This document shows, one piece after another, positions 1 through 10,647 of a stretch of DNA of 64,000 bases (its first letter is position 1; each line of letters begins with the position of its first letter). The notes beneath the pieces are model-generated. The model did not search any database, had not been told where the DNA came from, and saw nothing but the letters and a program-made list of their open reading frames with translations. The position numbers and the translations under genes were made by a program. The DNA lies in assembly GCA_019096065.1 (NCBI GenBank), contig JAGUCH010000002.1:1004501-1068500 (forward strand). The letters run 5' to 3'. Source of the stretch: Paracyclopina nana. Taxonomy: Eukaryota > Arthropoda > Copepoda > Cyclopoida > Cyclopettidae.

Positions 1-311
1 CGTTCTATGGATCTTCCATGATACCAAAGATGCCCACAGATGATGATGCTGGGCTTGAATGCTTGGATGACACCACTGTGTCAAGCAAGGCTCACCAAAG
101 GGGCCGAAGGGCCAATCCGGAAGATCCAGGTCCTCCGAGAAGGCCAGAGATTCCAGGGCTGCCAAGCTACTATAATCATGCCAAGGGACTGATGAGGGCC
201 ATTTCGCCTGCCATCGAAGGTCGACATGGGCCCAATCGAAGGTCAAGTCCCAGCCCTGCACGGCTTGGCACTTCCATGCGAAGAGCGCCTTTTCAGAGGT
301 CAACAAAATAA
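1..311 (+). CDS. possible C-terminal exon of an unknown protein (partial)
   Basis: An open frame enters from the window edge and stops at 309-311. It is GC-richer than the following repeat DNA and rich in Pro, Arg and Ser, with an acidic patch near residues 10-20, which looks like a disordered protein tail. I recognise no domain or family. The first Met at 18 need not be the start, because the frame is open back to base 3. It may be the last exon of a + strand gene lying to the left. The alternative is a chance open frame in GC-rich DNA. Confidence 0.35.
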   Translation, partial: FYGSSMIPKMPTDDDAGLECLDDTTVSSKAHQRGRRANPEDPGPPRRPEIPGLPSYYNHAKGLMRAISPAIEGRHGPNRRSSPSPARLGTSMRRAPFQRSTK

Positions 312-594
312 TATGCGTTTGCTATGTGTTCAACAAGGTAGAATGAGTCTGAATCAGGTTTGTTCACTCTTGAACAAATCATCTCTTAGAATTCCTGTAA
401 AGCAAGCATTTGATCATGGTGGATTGAATTTTGCTTTCCTCCTGCTCTCACCATAATGTATAGATTGTTTGATTTGTGCTAGAATATAACAGAATCTTGG
501 ATCACGATATTTGCAATTCATTAGGTAAGCTGAAAATGGCAAGTTGTCATGCATGCTAATGTTATTATGCATATGTGATAAAAGTGGTGCTTGT

Positions 595-1245
595 TTACTT
601 CAGTGTCATGGTTACGGTCATGTACTGACATGGTCATGGTTATGTATTGTCAAGGCTACGGTTGTGGCCTGACCAGGTTCTGGTCATGTTCTGGTAAGGT
701 TAAGGTCATGTAAAGAAAAGGTTATGACCATTTACTGACAAGGTAACAGTCATGTTCTGGTAAGGTTACAATCATGTAACGCCAAGGCTACTGTTATGGC
801 CTGATATGGCTTTGGTCGTGGACAAGGTTACGGTCATACACTGAAAAGTTCATGTCAGTTCGAGGTCATGTACTGACAAGGCTATAGTTGTGTACTGACA
901 AGGTTACGGTCATGTTCTGGCAAGGTTACGGTCATGCACTGACAAGGCTATGGTTGTGTACTGGCAAGGCTATGGTTGTGTACTGACAAGGTTACGGTCA
1001 TGTTGTGGCAAGGTTACTGTCATGCATTGACTAGGTACCTTATAGTCATGAAATGACAAGATTACGGTCATGTACTTTCAAGGTCATGGTCATGCACTGA
1101 AAAGTTTACAGTCATGTACTATCGAGGTCATGGTAATGCACTGAAAAGGTTACAGTCATGTACTATCGAGGTCATGGTCATGCACTGAAAAGGTGACATT
1201 CAATCTCAAGGTTATGGACATGTCATGGCAAGGTTACGATGCAAG
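595..1245. repeat. minisatellite, about 22-bp degenerate unit
   Basis: About 650 bp of degenerate tandem units resembling AAGGTTACGGTCATGTACTG, with variants such as GTACTGACAAGGCTATGGTTG. There is no coding signal. It lies in the intergenic space downstream of UPF1. Confidence 0.8.
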
Positions 1246-1262
1246 TAAGTAAGTATGGCAAT

Positions 1263-1945
1263 CCATTTAGAGGACAAGTACTTGCCCTGTCCGACAAGAC
1301 ATCAGTGTACGGAGAGATCCTTAAATAGAGTCAAGAAAGAAATATCCGTTTGCAAACCGTTCAACAGGGTAGAATGCTTCAGAATCATATTTATTCTCTG
1401 ATGAAGCAATCACAAGTCATAATTCCTGTTAGGTAAGCATCGATTATGGTGGATAAGTGCAGATGATTTGCCATTCAACTCGACTTCATCCTGCTTCTTC
1501 TTCCATGGTTCGCCATGAATGGACGGCCTATGTGTAAAATCCACCACTCGGCTTATTTCAGTTGCCATTCCCAAATCATGACCATGACCATGACCCACAC
1601 GTTATTAGCATGGAGAATAAGCCCATGCACCATTTGGAGGACAAGTACTTGTCCTATCCAGCTAGACGTCTATGTACAAAAAGAACCTGAAAGAGAGCCA
1701 AGAAAGAAATATCCGTTTGCCAACCGTTCAACAGGATAGAATGCTTCAGAATCATATTTATTCTCTGATGAAGCAATCACAAGTCAGAATTCCTGTTGGG
1801 TAAGCATCGATTATGGTGGATAAGTGCAGATGATTTGCCATTCAACTCGACTTCATCCTGCTTCTTCTTCCATGGTTCGCCACGAATGGACGGCCAATGC
1901 TTAAAATCCACCACTCGGCTTATTTCAGTTGCCATGCCCAAATCC
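1263..1945. repeat. direct duplication, two copies of about 315 bp
   Basis: Copy 1 (about 1263-1578) and copy 2 (about 1630-1945) are near-identical. They share the block from the shared GGACAAGTACTTG to the end at TTTCAGTTGCCAT. A more diverged relative of the central part is visible near 311-445. Copy 2 ends 12 bp from the UPF1 stop codon, so the UPF1 3' UTR appears to be made of this repeat. Confidence 0.8.
1767..1772 (-). terminator. candidate UPF1 polyadenylation signal
   Basis: AATAAA on the minus strand about 185 nt past the UPF1 stop codon. It lies inside the second copy of the direct duplication. The first copy carries the same hexamer near 1389-1394, which gives a possible second site. 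Confidence 0.45.
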
Positions 1946-1956
1946 TTGGGATGCGG

Positions 1957-4900
1957 TTACAACTGAGACAAGAATCCTCCATCAGTAGCATTGGGATTGC
2001 GGTCACCTTGATAGGTCGAGTCCTGCGACAGCATTCCATCCTGGACAGACGAGCCTCTCATTCCAGAGGACAAGTCTTGCGAAAGGTCCATGGTCTGAGA
2101 CATTGTCTGCGAAAAGCCAGACATTCCGGAATGACCTCTCTGCTGAGTCATTGGATTTTGAGACGCAAATCCCTGATGAAAAAAAGAAGAGGAACCATTA
2201 GTACTACTTGGGCGTCCAACACTGACTCTGATCATTTGAGCAAGGGCGTAGAACTCGTGGGGTTTATAACTAATTGAATATTAATTAGGCAGCTACGACC
2301 AAAACTCAAAAGCATGATTTTTCTCAATAGGAGTCTGAGGCGGAGAGCTGACCAACACCATCTTGGATAATTTGAGCGAATGCTTGAAATTAGTATGCTT
2401 GATATTACAATCATCCAAAGCAACGTCTCAAAGGCGAAACTCTTGAAAGACGCGACAAGAGCTCAGGTATATTTGAATCTTGCTCAAGTAAAAAAGCAAT
2501 GTTTCAATGGCGAAGCCCTTAAAAGACCTAATACGATATTTTCTTTTTAAATGGAGACGATCCCGATTTTTCTTTTAGGTCGTGCACCGACCTCTGGAAG
2601 AGTTTACAAATGATCTTCGGAAGTTCCCTCAACTTCCCACAAGCGCCCATAAATCCCATGGCATAAAAACGAATAGGCACAAAACACCAACATGAATTGA
2701 ACATCTCACCTGAGACGATGACGATCCTTGATGATCCTGAGACATGCCACTCGCTCTGTAGTAAGGCCTCTTGTACCCGGACGAAGATTGTTGGTGCTGG
2801 TTGTAGAACCGCGGCGGAATTTGAGCCATGTTCAAAAACATGCCCACCGGAATGGGCAAATTGGACAGCGACGATTGGTGTCGGTCATGATCGAAGCTGA
2901 TGGCAGTCATGGGATCATGCCAAAACTCCTGCCGCTGCTGCTGACCATGACCATGATGTTGAGGTTGAGGCTGCGGTCCATTTTTGTTGAAGGTTCGCAG
3001 GGGCGAATTGAGGACTTCCCTGGCGTCAAAGGTGTTTTGCTGCATGAAATGCATCCCCGGATTGTTCTTGTTGAGCAGCGGCTTGGGCTTGGGGAATTGG
3101 ATCAGGGACGGCTTCAAGTTGGTCAGGGGCCCCTCGACGAGCACCTCGTTTTCCTTGCAGTGGTGCAGCAAGTGGTTCCACAAGTTCTGCTTGGCCAGCA
3201 CCTTGGGATTGCCGACCAGGACGAGCGCATACTTGGCCCTGGTCAGCGCCACGTTCAGCCTCCGCGGATCGGCCAGGAATCCAATGCCCTGGTGCTCATT
3301 GGACCTCACGCAGGAAATGATGATGATGTCCTTCTCCCTGCCCTGGAAGGCGTCCACGCTGGCGATCTCGATGCTCTGGTAGAGCTTGGTGTGCAGCTGG
3401 CCCTGGTACTGCATGTGCTGGACCAGGTAGGCCCGCTGGCCCTCGTAGGGCGTGATGATGCCAATTTGGTCCGGACGCACTCCGGCCTTGATGTACTTGG
3501 TGGCCAGCTTCTCCACGTTGGCGGCCTCGGTCCGGTTGAGGTACGAGGTTCCGGAGCCCGCGATCTCCTCCTGCCCGTACGAGACGTAGAAGAAGATGGG
3601 CTTGTCCGGATGCGGCCAGGGGAAGTCGATGAGCAGGCGCCGCTCGTTCCCGCTCACCCCGTTCTGCAGCGAGCCCTCGTAGAACGTGTTGGACGGAAAG
3701 AGGGACAGGGCGGGATGCATGCGGTACTGGACCTCCAGGCGGAACGGCTTCACGTTCTTGGCGCACAGACGGTCGTACAGGGAAATCGAAAGCCTGCAAG
3801 GGAACATTATTGCAAATTGGGTGTTGTGAAACGGTGATGTTTTGATTCGAAAAAATGAGACTATGAAAGGCATTTTCTGATTTGGAGGCGAAATTATCTG
3901 ATTATAGGGCAAATAATGCAAATTATCTGGTTATGAGGCGAAATTATGAATTATCTGATTTGACTTATCGAATTTGATTTTGAGGGAAAGTTATCAATTA
4001 TCTGATTTTGAGGCATAATTATGAATTATCTAGTTATGAGGCAAAATTATGAATTATCTGATTTGACTTATCAAATTTGTTTTTTTTATCTGATTTTTAG
4101 GCAAAATTATGAATTATCTGATTATGAGGCAAAATTATCAATTATCTGATTTTGAGGCAAAATTATGAATTATCTGATTTTGAGGCAAAATTATAAATTA
4201 TCCGATTTTGAGGCAAAATTATCAATTATCTGATTTTGAGGCAAAATTATCTGATTTTGAGACAAATTATTTGATTTTGAGGCAAATTATTTGATTTTGA
4301 GACAAATTATTTGATTTTGAGACAAAATTATAAATTATCTGATTTTGAGGCGAATAATCTGATTTTGAGGCGAATAATCTGATTTTGAGGCAATTTATCT
4401 GATTTTGAGGCAAACTATATTATCTTGAAGCAAACTATTTGATTTTGAGGTAGATTATTTGATTTGAAGGCGAATTGTCCGATTTCAAGGCAAATTATCT
4501 GATTTTGAGGCAAACGATCTGATTTGCTTTAAAGTACAATTGTAGGTTCAAAACTATTCAAAGCTATGGGTTTTTTCGTCATCTGTGGCCAAAATGCACA
4601 AGTTCAGAAATAAAGGAATTACGCGCAAAATCTCTCATTTCGGCCTTATGACCCAGAAGTCCAAATAAAACCTTTCGATCCAATTACCCAAATATTTCCA
4701 TATTTCCTCTCTAAGGCATCTAGGATCCAAAACCAGTTGACTTTAAAATCCTACGCTTTAGTTTAGGCTTCACAATATAAATACGAAATAGCATACCCAG
4801 CGAGCGCGGCCTTTTTGCACATGACAACCGGTCCGAGTTGGCATTGGTCTCCAACGATGATGAGCTGCTTGGCCCCCATGACCACTGGCACCATGCACTC

Positions 4901-7900
4901 CGGCTCGGTCGCTTGCATGCACTCGTCAATCAGGATGGAGTTGACCTTGATCTTGGCCAGCCTCGGATCTCCGGCACCGATGCAGGTGCAGCTGATGACA
5001 TCGGCCATGTCCAACAGCTCCTTTTCGGACTTCTTCCGGAGCATCCGGAAGCGCTTCTCGTCCAGGGCCGACAACTCGCCAGCTTCCTCCTTGAGCAGTT
5101 GCAGCTTGTTCAGCTCTCCGTTGTTTTGCAGGTTGCGAATTTGATTGTGCAGCGCCAAATGGCCCACGGGCGAGTCGATGGCCTCGCGGGATTTCGCGCA
5201 CAGCCTCACGATTTTGAGGCCGGTCTTCTCGATCTTTTCCGTCAACTGGTCGACCGCGGTGTTGGAGGGGGCGCAAACCAGGATGGGACCACCGTGCAGC
5301 TTAACCAGTTGGTAGACGATGGTGGCTGAGGTGACCGTTTTGCCAGTGCCTGGCGGGCCTTGGATCAAGCTCAGCGGCCTTTGAAGGGCGTGACGCACCG
5401 CGTACACCTGCGAGCGGTTCAACTCGGGCAGGTCCGGAGCCGTGAAATGCTTGGGCAGATGGGTACGAAACAGCACTTCCTCCACATCATGACCTATTCG
5501 TTAAAAGTGTTGATTTAGTCATTTCGGGCCAAGTAAAATTAGCCAACCATAAATTTTCCCAAGTTTTCTGAAAGTAATTGTAATGCGTTGGCGCTCCTTC
5601 GTTTTACCCAGGTTGAGTTTATGTCGTTATGTAACATTGACTGCCTTGCCGCCTATGTAGAAAAGTCGAAGGTGATGATGAAAATTGGTGTTTTTGATTT
5701 TGCCTAGGTGGCAAGCCCGTTAATGTCACATAATGACATAAATTCGATGTTGATTACGTGTACAAGTTCCACTTTCCCAAGTTTTCTATTATAATTGAGA
5801 TATTTGCTATCAAACTTATTATGCAAAATTAATCAAGTTGGTAGTAATCAACGTAACTGCCTTTCTGTTAATCCTAACAATTTTTCTATGAAGTAACATA
5901 AGTTTTATTAAAGCTTATTATCCCTAACAAATATTGAGTTCAGCTCTCACATGCGAAACTCTCAAGAAGAGAGGTTTTGCTCTCCAATTATGCAATTTAC
6001 GATTACCTCAAGTGGATCAAAAAACATAGTTTCGTAGATCGTAACACACAGGTAAGTAGATCTGAGTACTCAGGTTGTTGAAAATGCTATTCCAACATAG
6101 ACCTTTAAAAAACGACGGCAGTTGATCATAAAAAAGACACGTTCATGTTACATCACGACATAAACTCAACCTGGGTAAAACGAAGGAGCGCCAACACGTT
6201 ACAATGACTATCAGAAAACTTGGGAAAATTTCAGGTTGGGACCGTCGCTTACCAAGGAGCTTGTGGTAGATGTAGGCCGAGACGGAGGTGTCATCCACGG
6301 CGAACTTGCGCAGCGCGTTCTGCATGCGGTCGAAGCTGGTGGACTTCCACACAAAGTCCACGACGAAGTTGGACTTGAGCTCGGTGGGCGCCGGCGCGGA
6401 GGACTTGAGCTCGATGCCCACCTCGTCGCCAAAGTTGTCCGGGATCTTGATGACATGCCCCACTCCGGCCCAGGGTTTGTGGCATTCGCCCAGGTAGCGC
6501 AGCCTCAGCTCGTCGCCGTGCATGAGCCTGAGGTCCGAGTCGTTTTTGGCCAAATTGAAGTAGGCGATGGTCTTCTTGTTGAGCCCGATATGCCAGCGCA
6601 CGTCGATGTTCTCCTGCGTCTGCGACTCCTTCACCTTCTTGTCGTAATCCGCCTCGAGCTTGACGAGCGGCCCGAAGATGTTCTGGTACTGATAGCCGTC
6701 CTCGTACGTGGCCCGGACCCTCTGGAGCTGGCCCTCCTCCTCGGCCTTCTTCTCCAGATCCTCAAAGGTGGCGTTGGGGTTGTCCTTCCACAAGTCTTCC
6801 AGCTTGGACATTTGCGCCGCGGACACCTGTCTGGCCCGCATTTGCTCCGCCTCCGTCGGCACCTTCACCAGCCAGGGCAAGAAGGAGCGGTCGCTGATCA
6901 AGGGCTTCCACTGGTCCTGCTCCCAATTCATGTCCTTGAGCGAGTTTTGCGCGGCGCAAGGCTGCCGGCAAAGCAGGACAACCACGGAGTCCGCCTTGGC
7001 CGGGATGAAGCCCAAGATGAAGGCGTTCTTCGAGCCGCACGAGTAGCACTCGAGCACCGTTTCGCCGAGCGGACCGTCCTTGTGCAGAGTGACCTCCTTG
7101 TGCTTGGCGCGCACCAAATGGTTGACAATGTGCGAGCCCGAGGTCGAGCCGCGGCTGTTGCAAAACCACTTCTTGCACACATTGCACAGCACGACGGAGG
7201 CCGCGTCGTGAATGCCGCAGTACTTGCACGCGTGATCCGGAAGGTCCTGAAACAATGAAATCATTGAAATATGAAATGAATAATACACATGGAGAAGGAC
7301 CTGTTGGATCATGTGTGCAAGTATTACGGCATTCACGACGTGGCCTCTGTTATGCTCTGCAATGAGTGCAAGAAATGGTTTTGCAACAGCCGCAGCTCGA
7401 CCTTGGGCTCCCACATTGTCAATCATTTGGTGCGCACCAAGCACAAAGAGGTCACTCTGCACAAGGACAGTCCGCTCGGCGAAATGGTGCTCGGTGACCT
7501 CCTTGTGCTTGGCGAGCACCAAATGGTTGACAGTGTGCGAGCCCGAGGTCGAGCCGCGGCTGTTGCAAAACCACTTTTTGCACACGTTGCAGAGCATGAC
7601 GGAGGCCGCATCGTGAATGCCGCAGTACTTGCACGCGTGATCCGGAAGGTCCTGAACCAAAAAAACGTTGAAATTTCCTTGAAAAATACATATGGAGAAG
7701 GAGTTTTTACAACTGTCAAGTTGTTTAATTTGAAAATTACGAAATGACAATGATGGATAAAACTTGTGAAAATAGCAAATATTTGAGGATTTATGGCTTG
7801 TCAAGGACAAAAGTACAAATTGCCCAAGACTAAATGCAAAGGGTTCACAGTTGCCAAAATGGCAATTGGATCAGATTGCAAATCATAGCTGAGAAATGAA

Positions 7901-8452
7901 GAAAATTGCAAAAAGCTATGATTCATTTCTTATCATCACTAGATGTAAGATAACTTATGTAAGCATCCCTTGAAAATAGTTCGCCAAACTAATAAAAAAA
8001 AGTCTCTGGCAAGAACTTGAGTAAATCTGCAAAAAATGAATAAACAATAAGATTACTTGTAGCGGTTCGCTGTTTCCGTGAGGCGTGGAAGTTCCGTCCT
8101 CTTCTTCGTCGTCGTCCTCGAATCGCAAATCGTCAAAATTGCTCGTGATTTGGCCCAAAGTCTTGGACGCTCGACTCAAGTCCAAGTCCTCGTCGAAACG
8201 ATCCGGGATTCCGCCCAAACTCGGCTCCTTGGACACCGTCTTGCTTATGGAGCTGCCAATCTTGCTGGACGCGTACGGAGGCTTGAAATCGTCGGATTGC
8301 GACGGAAGCGTGAACGAGAAACGAAAGTCATCGGCTTGCGTATCAACGCCAACGTCCTCCTCGTCCGGATCGTGGAACGTCAGCCCGCCGTCACCGCCGC
8401 CGTCACCGTCGCCGCCACCGCCATCAAGGCCGCAAATGTCAAAAGAGTTCAT
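1957..8452 (-). CDS. UPF1: UPF1 RNA helicase (nonsense-mediated decay), complete, 5 exons
   Basis: ATP-dependent SF1 RNA helicase that drives nonsense-mediated mRNA decay with UPF2 and UPF3. Coding exons in order are 8452-8057, 7246-6253, 5493-4797, 3793-2710 and 2172-1957. All introns are GT-AG and phases agree, giving 1128 aa, close to the human length. The acidic N-terminus holds FTLPSQS. The Cys/His-rich CH domain (about residues 133-290) has [18 protein letters not shown] and [13 protein letters not shown]. Helicase motifs are GPPGTGKT (about 509-516), motif II read as DECMQAT where human has [35 protein letters not shown] and [10 protein letters not shown]. The last exon has SQ sites and SQDSTYQG, the UPF1 C-terminal signature phosphorylated by SMG1. 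Start chosen because the downstream residues match UPF1 N-termini and no earlier exon is needed. Intron 1 holds an inverted duplication of exon 2, and introns 2 and 4 are filled by repeats. Confidence 0.97.
2310..2680. repeat. family B dispersed repeat, copy 1 (UPF1 intron 4)
   Basis: Shares GGAGTCTGAGGCG, then TTGGATAATTTGAGCGAA, and about 300 bp later ATCCCATGGCATAAAAACGA with copies at 57145-57550 and 61244-62310. All three sit in introns of minus-strand genes in the same orientation. Here the copy occupies most of UPF1 intron 4 (2173-2709) and ends about 30 bp from the 5' splice site. The tRNA-like part seen in copy 3 suggests a SINE-like element. Confidence 0.7.
3880..4525. repeat. minisatellite in UPF1 intron 3
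   Basis: AT-rich tandem array of units such as ATTATCTGATTTTGAGGCAA, about 20-33 bp with spacing variation. It fills most of intron 3 (3794-4796). No coding potential. Confidence 0.85.
5540..6242. mobile_element. TIR element (MITE-like) filling UPF1 intron 2
   Basis: The two ends are inverted copies of about 100 bp. The left side runs from CCAACCATAAATTTTCCC through GCGTTGGCGCTCCTTCG to GAGTTTATGTCGTTATG. The right side carries the reverse complement, ending at AACTTGGGAAAATTTCAGG. The inside is AT-rich with no transposase. Intron 2 is 5494-6252, so the element leaves only about 45 bp on one side and 10 bp on the other. I could not find a clear target duplication, so superfamily is unassigned. 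Confidence 0.75.
7289..7651. repeat. inverted duplication of the 5' part of UPF1 exon 2
   Basis: Inside UPF1 intron 1, two back-to-back copies of the first 160-200 bp of exon 2 (the CH-domain coding part) form a palindrome. One is on the + strand (about 7289-7490), the other on the - strand (about 7491-7651). Both still read as CH-domain peptide with several substitutions. The minus copy keeps a TTCAG acceptor like that of the true exon 2. The minus frame is open from this copy through to exon 2. Confidence 0.85.
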
Positions 8453-8525
8453 TTTCAGCCGTCATCGAGTTTCGAAACGAGCAAAAGTCGTCGTGGCTCG
8501 TTTTGTTGTTTTGCGTGTTTTTATC

Positions 8526-9021
8526 TAGAGGTGTATCGGGCTCAGGCCCGAGCCCGAAAGCCCGATACCAATTTCTGGCCCGAACTAAATAAGACCCCAG
8601 CCCGAGCCCGACTCGGGCCGATTTTCAGAAAGCCCGAAAAAGCCCGAAGTCATTTTCAAACAGCCCGAAATGGCTTTAATGACATTTTTTTTTTACATTC
8701 AAAACTTGTTCAAAATCAGAAAAACAATATCTCTAGATTATGAGCTTAAATATTGAGTTTAATTGCTAAGTATCCCTGCTTTTGCATAACCTTTAGTAAT
8801 TGAGGTGAATTTCTTAACAAAAAAGTGATTTTTATTCAGATTTTCTCAGGAAAAATTGTAAATTTCATCTCGGCCCGAAAAGCCCGTTACATTTTTTGAC
8901 TGGCCCGAAAAAGCCCGAAGCCTGAAAAAAAAGTTCAGGCCCGGCCCGACCCGACCCGAGTCATTTTTGGAAAGCCCGAGCCCGACCCGAGCCCGACTTT
9001 TTCTGGCCCGATACACCTCTA
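8526..9021. mobile_element. hAT-type MITE upstream of UPF1
   Basis: 496-bp element with inverted ends TAGAGGTGTATCGGGC / GCCCGATACACCTCTA and a perfect 8-bp target duplication TTTTTATC (8518-8525 and 9022-9029). The TAGAGG-type terminus and 8-bp duplication are the hAT pattern. The inside is full of AGCCCGA/GCCCGAG repeats and has no transposase. It begins 73 bp upstream of the UPF1 start codon, so it probably lies in or next to its promoter or 5' UTR. Confidence 0.92.
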
Positions 9022-9339
9022 TTTTTATCTGCTGTTGCTCGGCTCGGAAAACTAGGTCGAGCCCAAGTGTGCGTAGGAGCTTTCTAGGGCCATTTTTTCA
9101 GCACTAGCTCCGCTCAACTGAGTTAAGTACTCAGTTAAGTAAGTTTTCGGTGCAACTCAGCTTAAAAAGAGTGAAAATAAAAAGTGTCGACGATTTGGCG
9201 CACTTTTTAAAGGTCAGAGCCTGATTTTTAAATTCGACCTGTGACGCCAAGATTATTTGAAAAAGTGCCCTTCAAAAAATCGCTGACTTCAGGGTGAGTA
9301 ATGTTTTTTAAATGTTTTTTAAATCAATTTTAGAGGCGT

Positions 9340-10110
9340 TTTTTTCGCGGGTTGTTGGGCGTTTGCCACTTTTTCTTAGCCGTTTTTAACATTTGCCCCT
9401 TCAGATTGTTGACCACTCAGGAGTTTTTGCTCATGGCTGTTTGCCCCTTTAAACGTTTTCACCATGGTTTGCCCATTGGCCCCTTCATATGTGTGACCAC
9501 TCGGATGTTTTTTGGACATTTGCTCCTTTATCCCAATTGCCCTTGTGGATTTATGCCCTTTTCCTCTAAGTCGTTTGCCCTTTTGGATACTTGCCCTTTT
9601 GGATACTTGCCCTTATAAATACTTGCCCTTTTGGATATTTTGGATATTTGCCCTTTTGGATGCTTGCCCTTAAGATACTTGCCCTTTTGGATACTTGCCC
9701 TTTTGAATATTTGCACTTTTGGATACTTGCCCTTTTGGATACTTGCCCTTTTGGATACTTGCCCTTTTGAATACTTGCACTTTTGGATACTTGCCCTTTT
9801 GGATGCTTGCCCTCATATAGCTACTTGACCCTTTTGGATGTTTCGGCCCTTTTAGATACTTGCTTTTAAAGGTGTTTGCAAACAAAACGTTTGCCCCAGG
9901 ACGTTTCCCTTTAGGATGTTTTCCCTTATGGATGCTTGCCCTCATAGATATTTGCCCCCAATGGATGTTTGCCCCTATAGATACTTGATTTTTAAGATGT
10001 TTGCAGACAAAACGTTTGCCCTTGGAACGTTTGCCCTTATTGAGGCTTGCTCTTCTGGATGGTTAGACCCTAAATTGACTGTCCTATAGGATGCTTGCCC
10101 CTGTATTACC
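9340..10110. repeat. minisatellite, unit TTGCCCTTTTGGATAC
   Basis: About 770 bp of degenerate units centred on TTGCCCTTTTGGATACTT, 16-18 bp in the core and more diverged at both ends. The open frames in it are products of the repeat. It lies between UPF1 and the carboxypeptidase gene. Confidence 0.85.
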
Positions 10111-10623
10111 TTGTTAAACAGACTTTGGATTTTTTTAAGAGCTAAAAGTGAAATTATGTTATGATTATTGGGTGCTATGAGGGTTTAATTTTTAATTTTC
10201 AGAGCATCTTGGGGCACTTCTGTAACAAACCTTCTTGACTCAGGTACTAATGTACTTTTTGCCTTTTTGGGCCGCAACTTTACCAATTTTAAAAGGACTT
10301 AAGGCCATTTTTTAAGAATCAATATTGGAAAATATTTACTAAGACAACTTAAAATGAGCAAGCAATATTCTATTGGTATTAAATTAGCCTTGATGCCAAT
10401 AGGCAACTATAAATAGATTGCTTAACTGATCTTTGCTGAAATGACATAAAAAGAATTAGGTGCAATATTCAGTCAATGATGACCTTTGCCAATTACAACA
10501 ATACATTTTCTCTCAATTTCAGAGGGGGTCATTGAAGTGACATTTTGCCCTAAATCTCGCGGTTTAGGCTGTAGCAGATAAATTTAAAGACCTTTGCTAA
10601 AGTATTGCATTCAAGCAATTAAC
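10111..10623. other. intergenic, no gene seen
   Basis: AT-rich DNA between the minisatellite and the 3' end of the carboxypeptidase gene. I see no open frame with a codon pattern, no RNA gene and no clear repeat. Confidence 0.6.
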
Positions 10624-10629
10624 TTTATT
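10624..10629 (-). terminator. polyadenylation signal of the AGBL-type gene
   Basis: AATAAA on the minus strand about 20 nt after the stop codon of the carboxypeptidase, implying a very short 3' UTR. Confidence 0.7.
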
Positions 10630-10647
10630 GTCCTTAGAAAAAGAGGA

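Noticed and set aside
2728-3837. 369-aa + strand open frame
   Set aside because: Lies wholly antisense to a conserved UPF1 helicase exon; its openness follows from the codon use of that exon.
6236-7258. 340-aa + strand open frame
   Set aside because: Antisense shadow of UPF1 exon 2.
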